From a bacterium (GTDB lineage: Bacteria > Fidelibacterota > UBA2242): DNA of 9,418 nt. The position numbers and the translations under genes were made by a program. Within the stretch, counting starts at the first letter, position 1. Each line of letters starts with the position of its first letter. The DNA lies in assembly GCA_018895675.1 (NCBI GenBank), contig JAHIOG010000005.1:1-9418 (forward strand). The letters are read 5' to 3'. Shown one piece after another: positions 1 to 6,786 of this stretch. The notes under the pieces were generated by a model. That model saw only the letters and a list, made by a program, of their open reading frames with translations, ran no database searches and was not told the DNA's origin.

Positions 1-211
1 CCTGGGGCGCCTCTCCAAGAACGGCATGGTGAAATACCTTACACTCCTTACTCAAGTGAGTTCCCGGGCATAATACTACATGCGCCCCTATTTCACAATT
101 GTCATCAATCGTTACATTTTCTTTGATTAATGAATAGGGACCGATTGTGACATTCTTCCCGATTGTAACGTTGGATTCAATAATTGACGTTGGATGAATG
201 TGATTACTCAT
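1..211 (-). CDS. lpxA: UDP-N-acetylglucosamine O-acyltransferase LpxA, N-terminal 70 residues (cut by window edge)
   Basis: LpxA is a cytoplasmic trimer that transfers a hydroxyacyl chain from acyl-ACP to the 3-OH of UDP-GlcNAc, the first step of lipid A synthesis. The visible part begins MSNHIHPTSIIESNVTIGKN and continues with the isoleucine-rich hexapeptide repeats of a left-handed beta helix. It then reaches a segment ending HHAVLGEAPQ, which matches the family's conserved phrase just before the catalytic region. The catalytic His and the C-terminal helical domain lie beyond the left edge. The ATG at 211-209 is one base after the stop of lpxC-fabZ (TAATATG), so translation is probably coupled. 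No strong Shine-Dalgarno sequence is visible. It is told apart from LpxD, another hexapeptide acyltransferase, by its position and by the HPT motif at the extreme N-terminus, with no preceding globular domain. Confidence 0.93.
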   Translation of the reverse strand, partial: MSNHIHPTSIIESNVTIGKNVTIGPYSLIKENVTIDDNCEIGAHVVLCPGTHLSKECKVFHHAVLGEAPQ

Positions 212-212
212 A

Positions 213-1607
213 TTACAAATCCACTATTGATGCCATCATTGATGCTTCAACAACGACATCATCATTTACAAATGCGATGGCTTTCATTTTGCACGTTGCT
301 AATCTGAGCTGGATCATTTTCACTTCCAATCGAATCTGGTCTCCAGGTGTTACCGTTTTTCTGAAACGAACATCATCCAATCCGGTAAATAAGACCAGTT
401 TTTCTTTGGGGTTATCAATCGTATTTAGCAACAGAAGTCCGCCTGCCTGGGCTAATGCTTCAACGATCAGAACACCAGGCATAACTTTTCTCATCGGGAA
501 ATGACCGGTAAAAAAGGGTTCGTTAATTGTAACATTTTTAATTGCAGTGACGGTTTCTCCGGGAGTCATATCCAGAATCCGGTCAACGAGCAGAAAAGGG
601 TAGCGGTGAGGAAGAATGCGTTCAATACCATGAATATCGAAAAGAGCTCCCGGAACTTTTCGGGGCTGGTATTTTTCCTGAATGATAATTTTTTCATACT
701 CCTTACGGACTTTCTTTACCAGATTGACATTATGAGCGTGACCGCTGCGCGCTGCGATGATATGTCCCTGGATAGGAACGCCGAGAAGCGCAAAGTCACC
801 GATCAGATCCAGTATTTTGTGTCGCACGGCTTCATTATAATAGCGCAACTCGACGCCATTAAGCGTGCCTTTTTGACCGATAACAATATCACTCTGAATA
901 TTGAACATGTCCTTTAACCGTTTAATCTCCTTGGCATCAATCTCACGATCAATGAAGACAACGGCGTTATTGACATTGCCGCCCTTGATCAATCCCATAT
1001 TTTTGAGATGTTCTACTTCACTTAACGTACAGAATGTTCTGGCAGAAGCATAATCGGTTTCAAATTCGTCAGAGAGCGAATACATGGCGGAATATTGTGT
1101 GCCAATCGCCGGGATTTTATAATCGATCAGAAAGGTAATACGAAAACTTTCAGCCGGCAACACATGAACATCGACGCCGTTTTTAGGATCGGTATATTGG
1201 ATGATCTTATCAATCACGAGGACGTCCTGAGGAACACCCTGTTCAATGATCTCCGCCTTTTTTAACACTTTAACAAATTCGATTGAACTCCCATCACAGA
1301 CCGGTGGTTCGATATTATTGACTTCTATGAAAATATTATCAATTTCCAGACCGGCGACAGCTGCCAGTACATGTTCGACAGTGTGAATTTGGAAGCCGTT
1401 CTGAGCGATAGTGGTTCCTCGAGAAATATCTACAACATGATTAATATCAGCCAGTATTTCCGGACAGTTTTCGATATCAGTGCGAACGAAACGGATACCG
1501 GAATTTTCCGGCGCCGATTTAAAAGTAATTGTGCTTTTTACACCGGTGTGCAGACCTATTCCGGAGACAGAAACCGGGTTTTTTATAGTAAATTGATTTC
1601 TTGACAT
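213..1607 (-). CDS. lpxC/fabZ: Bifunctional LpxC deacetylase / FabZ dehydratase fusion
   Basis: This 464-residue protein combines two cytoplasmic enzymes. Residues 1 to about 305 are LpxC, the zinc UDP-3-O-acyl-GlcNAc deacetylase that commits flux to lipid A. Visible are SGIGLHTG (15-22), the zinc and catalytic segment HTVEHVLAA with E78 and H79, SARTF with T191, the zinc pair H263 and D267 in RHKILDLIGD, and the catalytic H290 in SGHAHN. Residues about 320-464 are FabZ, the 3-hydroxyacyl-ACP dehydratase. It shows H334 in LPHRYPFLLVDR and E383 in MPGVLIVEALAQ. Both active sites appear intact, and the two domains are joined by a short charged linker (about 300-320). The start ATG follows the lpxD stop by two bases, with AAAGGA and AGGA upstream inside the lpxD end. 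Such fusions are known from Bacteroidota and relatives. FabZ and the LpxC/LpxD steps use related hydroxyacyl-ACP substrates, which may explain the pairing (inference). Confidence 0.97.
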   Translation of the reverse strand: MSRNQFTIKNPVSVSGIGLHTGVKSTITFKSAPENSGIRFVRTDIENCPEILADINHVVDISRGTTIAQNGFQIHTVEHVLAAVAGLEIDNIFIEVNNIEPPVCDGSSIEFVKVLKKAEIIEQGVPQDVLVIDKIIQYTDPKNGVDVHVLPAESFRITFLIDYKIPAIGTQYSAMYSLSDEFETDYASARTFCTLSEVEHLKNMGLIKGGNVNNAVVFIDREIDAKEIKRLKDMFNIQSDIVIGQKGTLNGVELRYYNEAVRHKILDLIGDFALLGVPIQGHIIAARSGHAHNVNLVKKVRKEYEKIIIQEKYQPRKVPGALFDIHGIERILPHRYPFLLVDRILDMTPGETVTAIKNVTINEPFFTGHFPMRKVMPGVLIVEALAQAGGLLLLNTIDNPKEKLVLFTGLDDVRFRKTVTPGDQIRLEVKMIQLRLATCKMKAIAFVNDDVVVEASMMASIVDL

Positions 1608-1609
1608 TC

Positions 1610-2638
1610 CTATTTCCTTTGCTTCAGTATTTCCAGCTCTTTTTCGATAGTTTTGAGACGTTCTCTGATTTCCGGGATAAACCGGATGCTGATGAGTTCC
1701 CTGCGAGCTTTCTTTTGCTCCTGAGCAGGAGACCCGAACATAATAGTTCGGGGAGCAACATCTTTTGTAATACCTGATTGAGCCGCAACCATCGCTCCTT
1801 CACCAACTTTTAAGTGTCCCGTAATACCGACCTGTCCCGCAATGGTCACTCCGTTTGCTAACTGAGTGCTTCCGGCGACTCCACTCTGGGCGGCAATAAA
1901 ACAATATTTCCCGATTTTTACATTATGAGCGATCTGAATAAAATTATCCAGTTTTGTTCCTTTTCCAATAACGGTATTTCCTAAGGTCCCGCGATCGATG
2001 GCGCAGTTGGCGCCTATTTCAACATCATCATTAATAACAACGCCACCCTCCTGTGGTATTTTGGAAATTCCGTCTTCCATACGAACAAATCCATAGCCGT
2101 CGCTGCCGATAACGGCTCCGGAGTGAATGCGAACATTGTTACCGATTTGACATCGATGATAAATGCTGACGTTCGGGTAGATTATTGTTGCAGAGCCGAT
2201 TGTCGATTCTTTTCCTACATATATGTTTCCAAAAAGAATTGTATTATCTCCAACTATAGCGTTCTCATCAATGATAACGTTGGGACCGATATAAATGTCT
2301 TTTCCTGTCTGTGCAGTTTTGGCAATGGTTGCCGACGGGGCAATGCCCGGCTTTGGAAAAGGAATCTGAGGACGGAATTTGGCGATCAGGAGTGAAAATG
2401 CATAATTCGGATTTTCCACCCGGATCAGGTTTTTAAAGGCTCTGGAAAAATCTTTAGGAACGAGAATTGCCTCTGCTCCCGTTGTTGCTACGAATTTTGT
2501 GTATTTCGGATTTGCAATGAAGCTGATTTCGCCGGGTTGAGCATATTGAATTTCAGCGACATCCGAAATAAGCGCTTCCGGATCGCCTTCGAGAATTCCC
2601 TGAACGATCCGGGTAATTTGAGCGAGAGTATAGGTCAT
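1610..2638 (-). CDS. lpxD: UDP-3-O-acylglucosamine N-acyltransferase LpxD
   Basis: LpxD adds the N-linked hydroxyacyl chain to UDP-3-O-acyl-GlcN after the LpxC step. The 342 residues match the usual family length of about 340. Residues 1 to about 95 form the N-terminal uridine-binding domain, including the conserved QPGEISFIANPKY. Residues about 97-300 are hexapeptide repeats of a left-handed beta helix, and the last 40 residues are a charged helix. Conserved signatures are IGSDGYGF (178-184), EIGANCAIDRG and IAHNV, where H238 corresponds to the catalytic His of the family (H239 in E. coli). The ATG directly abuts the ompH stop (TAAATG), so translation is likely coupled. The final codons carry the Shine-Dalgarno region of lpxC-fabZ. 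Confidence 0.97.
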   Translation of the reverse strand: MTYTLAQITRIVQGILEGDPEALISDVAEIQYAQPGEISFIANPKYTKFVATTGAEAILVPKDFSRAFKNLIRVENPNYAFSLLIAKFRPQIPFPKPGIAPSATIAKTAQTGKDIYIGPNVIIDENAIVGDNTILFGNIYVGKESTIGSATIIYPNVSIYHRCQIGNNVRIHSGAVIGSDGYGFVRMEDGISKIPQEGGVVINDDVEIGANCAIDRGTLGNTVIGKGTKLDNFIQIAHNVKIGKYCFIAAQSGVAGSTQLANGVTIAGQVGITGHLKVGEGAMVAAQSGITKDVAPRTIMFGSPAQEQKKARRELISIRFIPEIRERLKTIEKELEILKQRK

Positions 2639-3166
2639 TTAATCGTTTCTTTTTAATTCGTAGAGAACTTTGTCTGTTAAATCGTGTACCGGTTCGGCGT
2701 ATAGAATATTTCCCGCAACGGTGTCAAAAATATAGTCGTATTTGTTCCCTTTTCCCACTTTTTCAATTACAGATTTGATCTTCTCGAGAACAGGTCCAAC
2801 TAATTCTGCCTGCTTACGGTAGATTTCTCCCTCCGGACCCAATTTTTCTACTTGATAACGCTGAATTGATTGCTGTAATTTACTGATCTCGTTTTCTTTG
2901 GTTTGACGGCGTGTTTCGCTCATAATCATTTTCTGGCGTTCATAGTCTCTGCTCAGGCTGTCCAGCGTTGACAGCATTCTTCTGTATTCATCTTCCAATT
3001 TTCTGGCTTCGATATCCAATTTGCTTTGAGCCTCTTTGGCTTCATCAAATTCCGCCAGAATGCGGTCAGAGTTGACATAGGCGATTTTCATCTGTTGTGC
3101 AACCGCTATGTTAAATGCGCTTACGACAAGAAGCAATCCAATTAATATCATGGTAAATTTCTTCAC
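2639..3166 (-). CDS. skp: OmpH/Skp family periplasmic chaperone
   Basis: Skp (OmpH) is a trimeric periplasmic holdase that carries unfolded outer-membrane proteins to the BAM complex. I place the start at the GTG at 3166-3164, giving 175 residues. The frame stays open upstream to 3274, but that extension lies inside the end of bamA. The GTG has a strong GGAGG five bases upstream and starts a proper signal peptide (MKKFTMILIGLLLVVSAF, probable cleavage after AVA at residue 23). The mature part begins KIAYVNSDRIL, the typical opening strand of the family. A long charged coiled coil follows (about 37-110). A C-terminal segment (about 142-172), with YDYIFDTVAGNILYAEP and DLTDKVLYEL, completes the small body domain. 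The gene starts 16 bases after the bamA stop and abuts lpxD, the conserved bamA-skp-lpxD order. There is no lipobox cysteine. An ATG at codon 6 is an alternative start but lacks its own ribosome site. Confidence 0.93.
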   Translation of the reverse strand: MKKFTMILIGLLLVVSAFNIAVAQQMKIAYVNSDRILAEFDEAKEAQSKLDIEARKLEDEYRRMLSTLDSLSRDYERQKMIMSETRRQTKENEISKLQQSIQRYQVEKLGPEGEIYRKQAELVGPVLEKIKSVIEKVGKGNKYDYIFDTVAGNILYAEPVHDLTDKVLYELKRND

Positions 3167-3171
3167 TGTTT

Positions 3172-3176
3172 CCTCC
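3172..3176 (-). promoter_or_regulatory. Ribosome binding site deciding the skp start
   Basis: The minus strand reads GGAGG followed by AAACA and then GTG. This is the strongest Shine-Dalgarno sequence in the operon, and its 5-base spacing selects the GTG start of skp over the upstream in-frame codons inside bamA. It lies just after the tandem TAATAA stops of bamA, so skp can initiate independently of readthrough from bamA. High output would fit a stoichiometric chaperone (inference). Confidence 0.8.
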
Positions 3177-3182
3177 GTATTA

Positions 3183-5558
3183 TTAAAATGGCATTCCAAA
3201 TATAAAATGTGTTTTCCATCCTTCGGGTTTTCCGTAACCGGTGTATCCTTCAGGATCGATATCGTCAAATCCATAACCTAAATCGACACCGATCATACCA
3301 AGCGCAGGCATAAAAAACCGAACTCCAAATCCTGCTGATCGTCTCAGGTCAAATGGGTCGGTATTGCTTAGATTTTTCCAGACATTGCCCGCTTCGGCAA
3401 AGATCAGTCCGTAAATCGTTGGTTCTTCCGAAATGGGAACGCGGTATTCAAGGGAATATTTGAACAGCGTTTCGCCACCCCAGGGTGAATATCCACTACT
3501 GGAGCCGGATCGGACAGGTCCAACTGAATTATCAGGATAACCACGTAAAGCAACCCCGTAAATCATCCCGCTTCCCCCCATGATAAAACGTTCATCCGGA
3601 GGGATGATAGAACTTTCTTTGATTTTCTTTATGACGCCGAATTCCACCTGGTTAAATAAAACAAGTTTCCAAATCGTAGGTAAATAATATTCCATGCTGA
3701 AGTTGTGTTTATGAAAATGTTCCGTACCGCCCAGGAAACCGCCGGATAAAGACGACGACCATCTCATTACAGAACCCACGGTGGGAAATTCCGGTCTGTT
3801 CCGGCTGTCACGGGAGATGACTTGAGTAAAGCTGATGCCCGTTGTCTTTGACTGTCCGAGTAGAACGGATTTTAAATAAGCTTCATCGAGGTTGCGGTAT
3901 TCCTTCTTTGCGGCAGATAATATCCAGGTACCTCTGAAATAATTATCCGGCCATTTGAATCTACGCCCCCAGCGAAGCGAGGCGCCTAATTGAGAAAGAT
4001 CAAATGGGTAGTAATAATATCCGCTACTGCCGCGTTCGGAATAAAAGATACTGGCTCCGATAAGGTTTGGCGTATCGAAAAGCCACGGATCGGTGAAACC
4101 TAATGAAATAGATTTATATGGCGTGGCACCCGAACCGGCTATACTGTATTGCGCGCCCTGCTGATAACTTACTCTGACTTGCTGACCACGTCCTCTGAAA
4201 TTATTAAACTCCACACTGCCGCCGCCAATCAAACCATACATTTGACTTATACTGAATGAAAGATTGGCGCGATCCGATGATTTTTCTTCAACGGCGATCT
4301 CAACATCAATTTCATCTTCACTAACCGGAATCACGTCAGGTATGACATTGCTGAAGTAATTTAAAATGAAAATTTCGCGCTGACTGCGTATCAGAGATTC
4401 ACGACTAAAAATATCGCCGGAGAACACCTTCAGTTCCCGGCGGATTACATTTTCATGGGTTCGGTCATTGCCGACTACGTTGATCCGTCCGATTGATACC
4501 TGGTGATTTTCGGTAATGCTAAGATGAAGATCGATCTCATCCTCGCTGACCGGAGTCTCTTTGGGAATGATCTGAAAAAACAGGTAGCCCCGATCCATAT
4601 AAATTCCGTTTACTCGTTCATACACGGCTTGTTGGAGTTCCTCTTTATCGTAGTAATCACCCGGTTTTATTCCAAGGACGGCTTTCAGCTGTTCATCTGT
4701 GTACAAATTATGTCCGCTGAGCGATATATTCCGATATTTATAACGGGGACCGTCATATACATCCAGTGTCAAAAACATCTGTTTTTTATTGTCTGAATAG
4801 GATATTGAATCATTCTGAATTTCGAAGTCGCGATAGCCTTCTTTATTATAAAAATCGACCAGTTTCTGTTTATCTTCCTTATATTTTTCCTGGTCGAATT
4901 CACCGATTTTAAGTACAAATAAATTTCGCCGCCGGGTCTCTTTTAATACTCGCCGGAGTTTACTGTCGCTGAATTTTTCATTGCCTTTAAAAACAACATC
5001 TTTTATCCGGACTTTTTTCCCTTCTTTGATGTGAATCAACAGATTCCGGGTGTTTTCTTTTTCTCCCGGTTCCAACTCTTCTTTTATTTCGACCAGCAAA
5101 AAACCATCTTCTTCATACAGGTCTCGCATCTTTCGTTTTGTCTCGGAAATTAATGCCGGTGAAAGCACTTTTCCGCTGATTAATTTGAGTTCCTCGTCAA
5201 ATTTACTTTTACGTATCTTCTTATTACCGATGACTTTGAACTCACCAAGCCGGGGATATTCTTCGACCTGAATAATAAGAAAAAGCCCATCTTCTGTGGC
5301 TTTATCTATATAGATTTGAATGTCCGAAAATATTTTTAATTTCCATAAACGTTTAATAGCATCCGGAATGTCATCGAATGTAATATTTTTACCCTCGATG
5401 ATCCCGGACTGGATTTTAATACTGCTTTCAGAAATGGTTTTATTACCCTGAACAGCAACACCTAATATTATGATATTTTGAGTGGTCTGGGCAATGGAAT
5501 TGCTTAGAAATAAAACTATTACAGTAATGAGAGTGAGCAGAGATCGTGATAATTTCAT
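3183..5558 (-). CDS. bamA: Outer membrane protein assembly factor BamA (Omp85 family)
   Basis: BamA is the essential outer-membrane insertase that folds beta-barrel proteins. The 791 residues match the family length of about 750-850. A signal peptide covers 1 to about 23 (KLSRSLLTLITVIVLFLSNS, cut near SIAQ). Five POTRA domains follow at roughly 28-101, 102-180, 181-270, 271-350 and 352-426, each ending in or near a conserved GN or YxFF-type segment (for example VVGNDRTHENVIRREL in the fifth). Residues about 430-791 are the 16-strand barrel. They include LGFTDPWLFDTP, MGGSGMIYGVALRGYPD with the loop-6 RGY motif at 672-674, and a terminal aromatic beta signal ending FIFGMPF. It ends in tandem TAA TAA. 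The gene begins six bases after the uppS stop, and an AGGA about 12 bases upstream of the ATG lies inside uppS. All expected parts are present. Confidence 0.97.
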   Translation of the reverse strand: MKLSRSLLTLITVIVLFLSNSIAQTTQNIIILGVAVQGNKTISESSIKIQSGIIEGKNITFDDIPDAIKRLWKLKIFSDIQIYIDKATEDGLFLIIQVEEYPRLGEFKVIGNKKIRKSKFDEELKLISGKVLSPALISETKRKMRDLYEEDGFLLVEIKEELEPGEKENTRNLLIHIKEGKKVRIKDVVFKGNEKFSDSKLRRVLKETRRRNLFVLKIGEFDQEKYKEDKQKLVDFYNKEGYRDFEIQNDSISYSDNKKQMFLTLDVYDGPRYKYRNISLSGHNLYTDEQLKAVLGIKPGDYYDKEELQQAVYERVNGIYMDRGYLFFQIIPKETPVSEDEIDLHLSITENHQVSIGRINVVGNDRTHENVIRRELKVFSGDIFSRESLIRSQREIFILNYFSNVIPDVIPVSEDEIDVEIAVEEKSSDRANLSFSISQMYGLIGGGSVEFNNFRGRGQQVRVSYQQGAQYSIAGSGATPYKSISLGFTDPWLFDTPNLIGASIFYSERGSSGYYYYPFDLSQLGASLRWGRRFKWPDNYFRGTWILSAAKKEYRNLDEAYLKSVLLGQSKTTGISFTQVISRDSRNRPEFPTVGSVMRWSSSLSGGFLGGTEHFHKHNFSMEYYLPTIWKLVLFNQVEFGVIKKIKESSIIPPDERFIMGGSGMIYGVALRGYPDNSVGPVRSGSSSGYSPWGGETLFKYSLEYRVPISEEPTIYGLIFAEAGNVWKNLSNTDPFDLRRSAGFGVRFFMPALGMIGVDLGYGFDDIDPEGYTGYGKPEGWKTHFIFGMPF

Positions 5559-5564
5559 TCGGTA

Positions 5565-6350
5565 TTATTTTCCTGTTTTCTTTCTGTTAAGTTGGTCACT
5601 CGTGCGACCAAACCGTCTCTCACGATTCTGATAACTCTCGATCGCATCCAAAAGTTCCTTAGCTCGAAAAGCAGGCCAGTAAATTGGGGTCACATAGATT
5701 TCTGTGTACGCAAGCTGCCAGAGCAGAAAATTACTGACTCGCAGTTCACCGCTGGTTCGAATTAATAAATCGGGATCCGGTTTTCCGGCTGTATAAAGAT
5801 AATCTGAAAATAGTTCATCGTTGATCTCGTTAATATCAATCTGTCCGTCCCGGACGTCCTTTGCGATAGCTTGTACGGCATCGATCATTTCCTGCCGACT
5901 GCCATAACTCAGGGCAAGGTTCAGATTAAGCCCGGTATTGTGCTTGGTTTTTTCGACGCCTTCCATCAAACCTTTTAAAGGTTCGCGTGGCAGATCGTCT
6001 ATATGACCGATCATGGTGAACCGAACATTGTTTTTGTGAAGTTCATCGATTTCACTCCGAATAGTCCTTAATAAAAGATTCATTAATGCCGAGACTTCGG
6101 ATTTGGGACGAGACCAGTTTTCAACTGAAAACGTATATAGAGTAAGAACTTCGATACCGAGTTCTCCGCATTCGCGGGTTACTTCACGAACCGAATTGAT
6201 ACCCTCATTGTGACCGGCTACTCTCGGCAGACCACGCTCCTTTGCCCACCGACCGTTTCCATCCATTATAATGGCAATATGCCGGGGCATTATTCCTTTA
6301 GATAAAAATTTTTTTCTCAGATCGTCGATTGTCACGTCTTTTATTACCAT
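5565..6350 (-). CDS. uppS: Undecaprenyl diphosphate synthase (cis-prenyltransferase)
   Basis: UppS condenses isopentenyl diphosphate onto farnesyl diphosphate to build the C55 lipid carrier used for peptidoglycan and O-antigen. Conserved cis-prenyltransferase motifs are all visible: HIAIIMDGNGRWA with catalytic D30, the GHNEG segment, LYTFSVENWSRP, LNLALSYGSR, and PDPDLLIRTSGE (191-202) followed by LWQLAYTEIYVTPIYWPAF. The 261 residues are slightly above the usual 245-255 because of a 20-residue N-terminal extension. M21 (MPRHIAIIMDG) is an alternative start with AAAGGA only three bases upstream. I prefer the first ATG because a plausible promoter would place the transcript start about 22 bases before it, but it lacks a clear Shine-Dalgarno sequence. 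It is the first gene of the envelope operon. cdsA and rseP, which often lie between it and bamA in proteobacteria, are absent here. Confidence 0.96.
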   Translation of the reverse strand: MVIKDVTIDDLRKKFLSKGIMPRHIAIIMDGNGRWAKERGLPRVAGHNEGINSVREVTRECGELGIEVLTLYTFSVENWSRPKSEVSALMNLLLRTIRSEIDELHKNNVRFTMIGHIDDLPREPLKGLMEGVEKTKHNTGLNLNLALSYGSRQEMIDAVQAIAKDVRDGQIDINEINDELFSDYLYTAGKPDPDLLIRTSGELRVSNFLLWQLAYTEIYVTPIYWPAFRAKELLDAIESYQNRERRFGRTSDQLNRKKTGK

Positions 6351-6378
6351 TAAAAATGCACTTAAAAATAGCTTACTG

Positions 6379-6407
6379 AAGTTAATTTCAATCCTCTATA
6401 AAGTCAA
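6379..6407 (-). promoter_or_regulatory. Candidate sigma70-type promoter of the uppS-lpxA operon
   Basis: On the minus strand TTGACT (6407-6402) is separated by exactly 17 bases from TAACTT (6384-6379). The -35 box matches the consensus at five of six positions. The -10 box is weaker, keeping T, A and the final T. Transcription would begin near 6372, about 22 bases before the uppS ATG. If the organism uses a Bacteroidota-like sigma factor, the boxes would need different reading, and TAACTTCAG loosely resembles that -7 element. No experimental support is available. Confidence 0.5.
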
Positions 6408-6533
6408 TGGAAAATCAGAGCAATTTATTGACGGGAGAAGGAAATAATCATAAAGTGTCATTAGCAAAACTAAATATGATTAGGCCAGGTTTATATAAAA
6501 AGTTAATAACGAATTTCACCTTTCTGCGTCTGG

Positions 6534-6554
6534 CGGCTGCCGGACAGGCAGTCG
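6534..6554. repeat. GC-rich hairpin, REP-like, in AT-rich intergenic DNA
   Basis: CGGCTGCC, a GGACA loop and GGCAGTCG form an 8-bp stem with a single G-T wobble. The surrounding sequence (about 6525-6555) is clearly GC-richer than the rest of the intergenic region. No T-run follows on either strand, so it is not an ordinary intrinsic terminator. The form resembles repetitive extragenic palindromes, but only one copy is present here. Confidence 0.45.
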
Positions 6555-6610
6555 AATACACACAAATTTTATTTAACGTAAACGATCACCAACTTTTAGC
6601 AACCATTCCC

Positions 6611-6672
6611 ATTTTTGGCAAATATGTTTTAAAATCCATGCCATTTCCTATCATTTTTGGAAAAACATGTTG
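6611..6672. repeat. Imperfect direct repeat pair with 42-base spacing
   Basis: ATTTTTGGCAAATATGTT at 6611-6628 and ATTTTTGGAAAAACATGTT at 6653-6671 share an exact 8-base start and a shared ATGTT end, with one substitution cluster and one extra base between. The starts are 42 bases apart, about four helical turns, so two proteins could bind on the same DNA face. The second copy touches the candidate -35 box of the response regulator promoter. Activator or repressor sites are possible, but in AT-rich DNA chance similarity is not excluded. Confidence 0.35.
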
Positions 6673-6698
6673 GTTTACAAAGAGAGTCTGTCTATATT
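6670..6698 (+). promoter_or_regulatory. Weak candidate promoter for the response regulator gene
   Basis: TTGGTT (6670-6675), 17 bases, then TATATT (6693-6698). The -10 box is good and the -35 box matches only the TTG. The transcript would begin near 6705 and carry a leader of about 80 bases containing the inverted repeat at 6756-6773. Confidence 0.3.
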
Positions 6699-6755
6699 TA
6701 ACTGAACATGAGAATTGAGAAAAACAACTCAGAACAGTGGAAACAGGCGGGATTT

Positions 6756-6773
6756 TTAATCGCATACGATTAA
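6756..6773. promoter_or_regulatory. Perfect 7-bp inverted repeat before the response regulator (possible operator)
   Basis: TTAATCG, CATA, CGATTAA is a perfect palindrome with a 4-base centre. It ends 13 bases before the regulator ATG. As DNA it could be a dimer binding site, perhaps for the Fis-type domain of the regulator itself. As RNA it would be a small hairpin next to the weak ribosome site. The symmetry is directly visible and the role is inference. Confidence 0.4.
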
Positions 6774-6786
6774 GAAAGTCAGGTGT

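Larger units (their letters stand above)
6351..6786. other. Divergent intergenic region between uppS and the response regulator
   Basis: These 436 bases separate two divergent transcription units. A 103-codon open frame on the plus strand (6407-6718) has no ribosome site or recognisable family, and its start sits on the uppS -35 box. I do not call it a gene. The region does contain the uppS promoter, a GC-rich hairpin at 6534-6554, an imperfect direct repeat at 6611 and 6653, a weak plus-strand promoter at 6670-6698 and an inverted repeat at 6756-6773, each listed separately. I found no convincing -24/-12 sigma54 promoter (TGGC-N8-TTGC type) on either strand. Confidence 0.6.

Noticed and set aside
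184..917. Plus-strand open frames opposite lpxC-fabZ
   Set aside because: They are antisense shadows of a strongly conserved gene, with no family resemblance of their own.
3167..3274. 36-codon N-terminal extension of the skp frame
   Set aside because: It lies within the end of bamA and would bury the signal peptide. The GTG at 3166 with GGAGG gives a standard Skp precursor.
6407..6718. 103-codon plus-strand open frame in the intergenic region
   Set aside because: It starts on the uppS -35 box, has no ribosome site, passes through the GC-rich hairpin, and its translation resembles no family I know.
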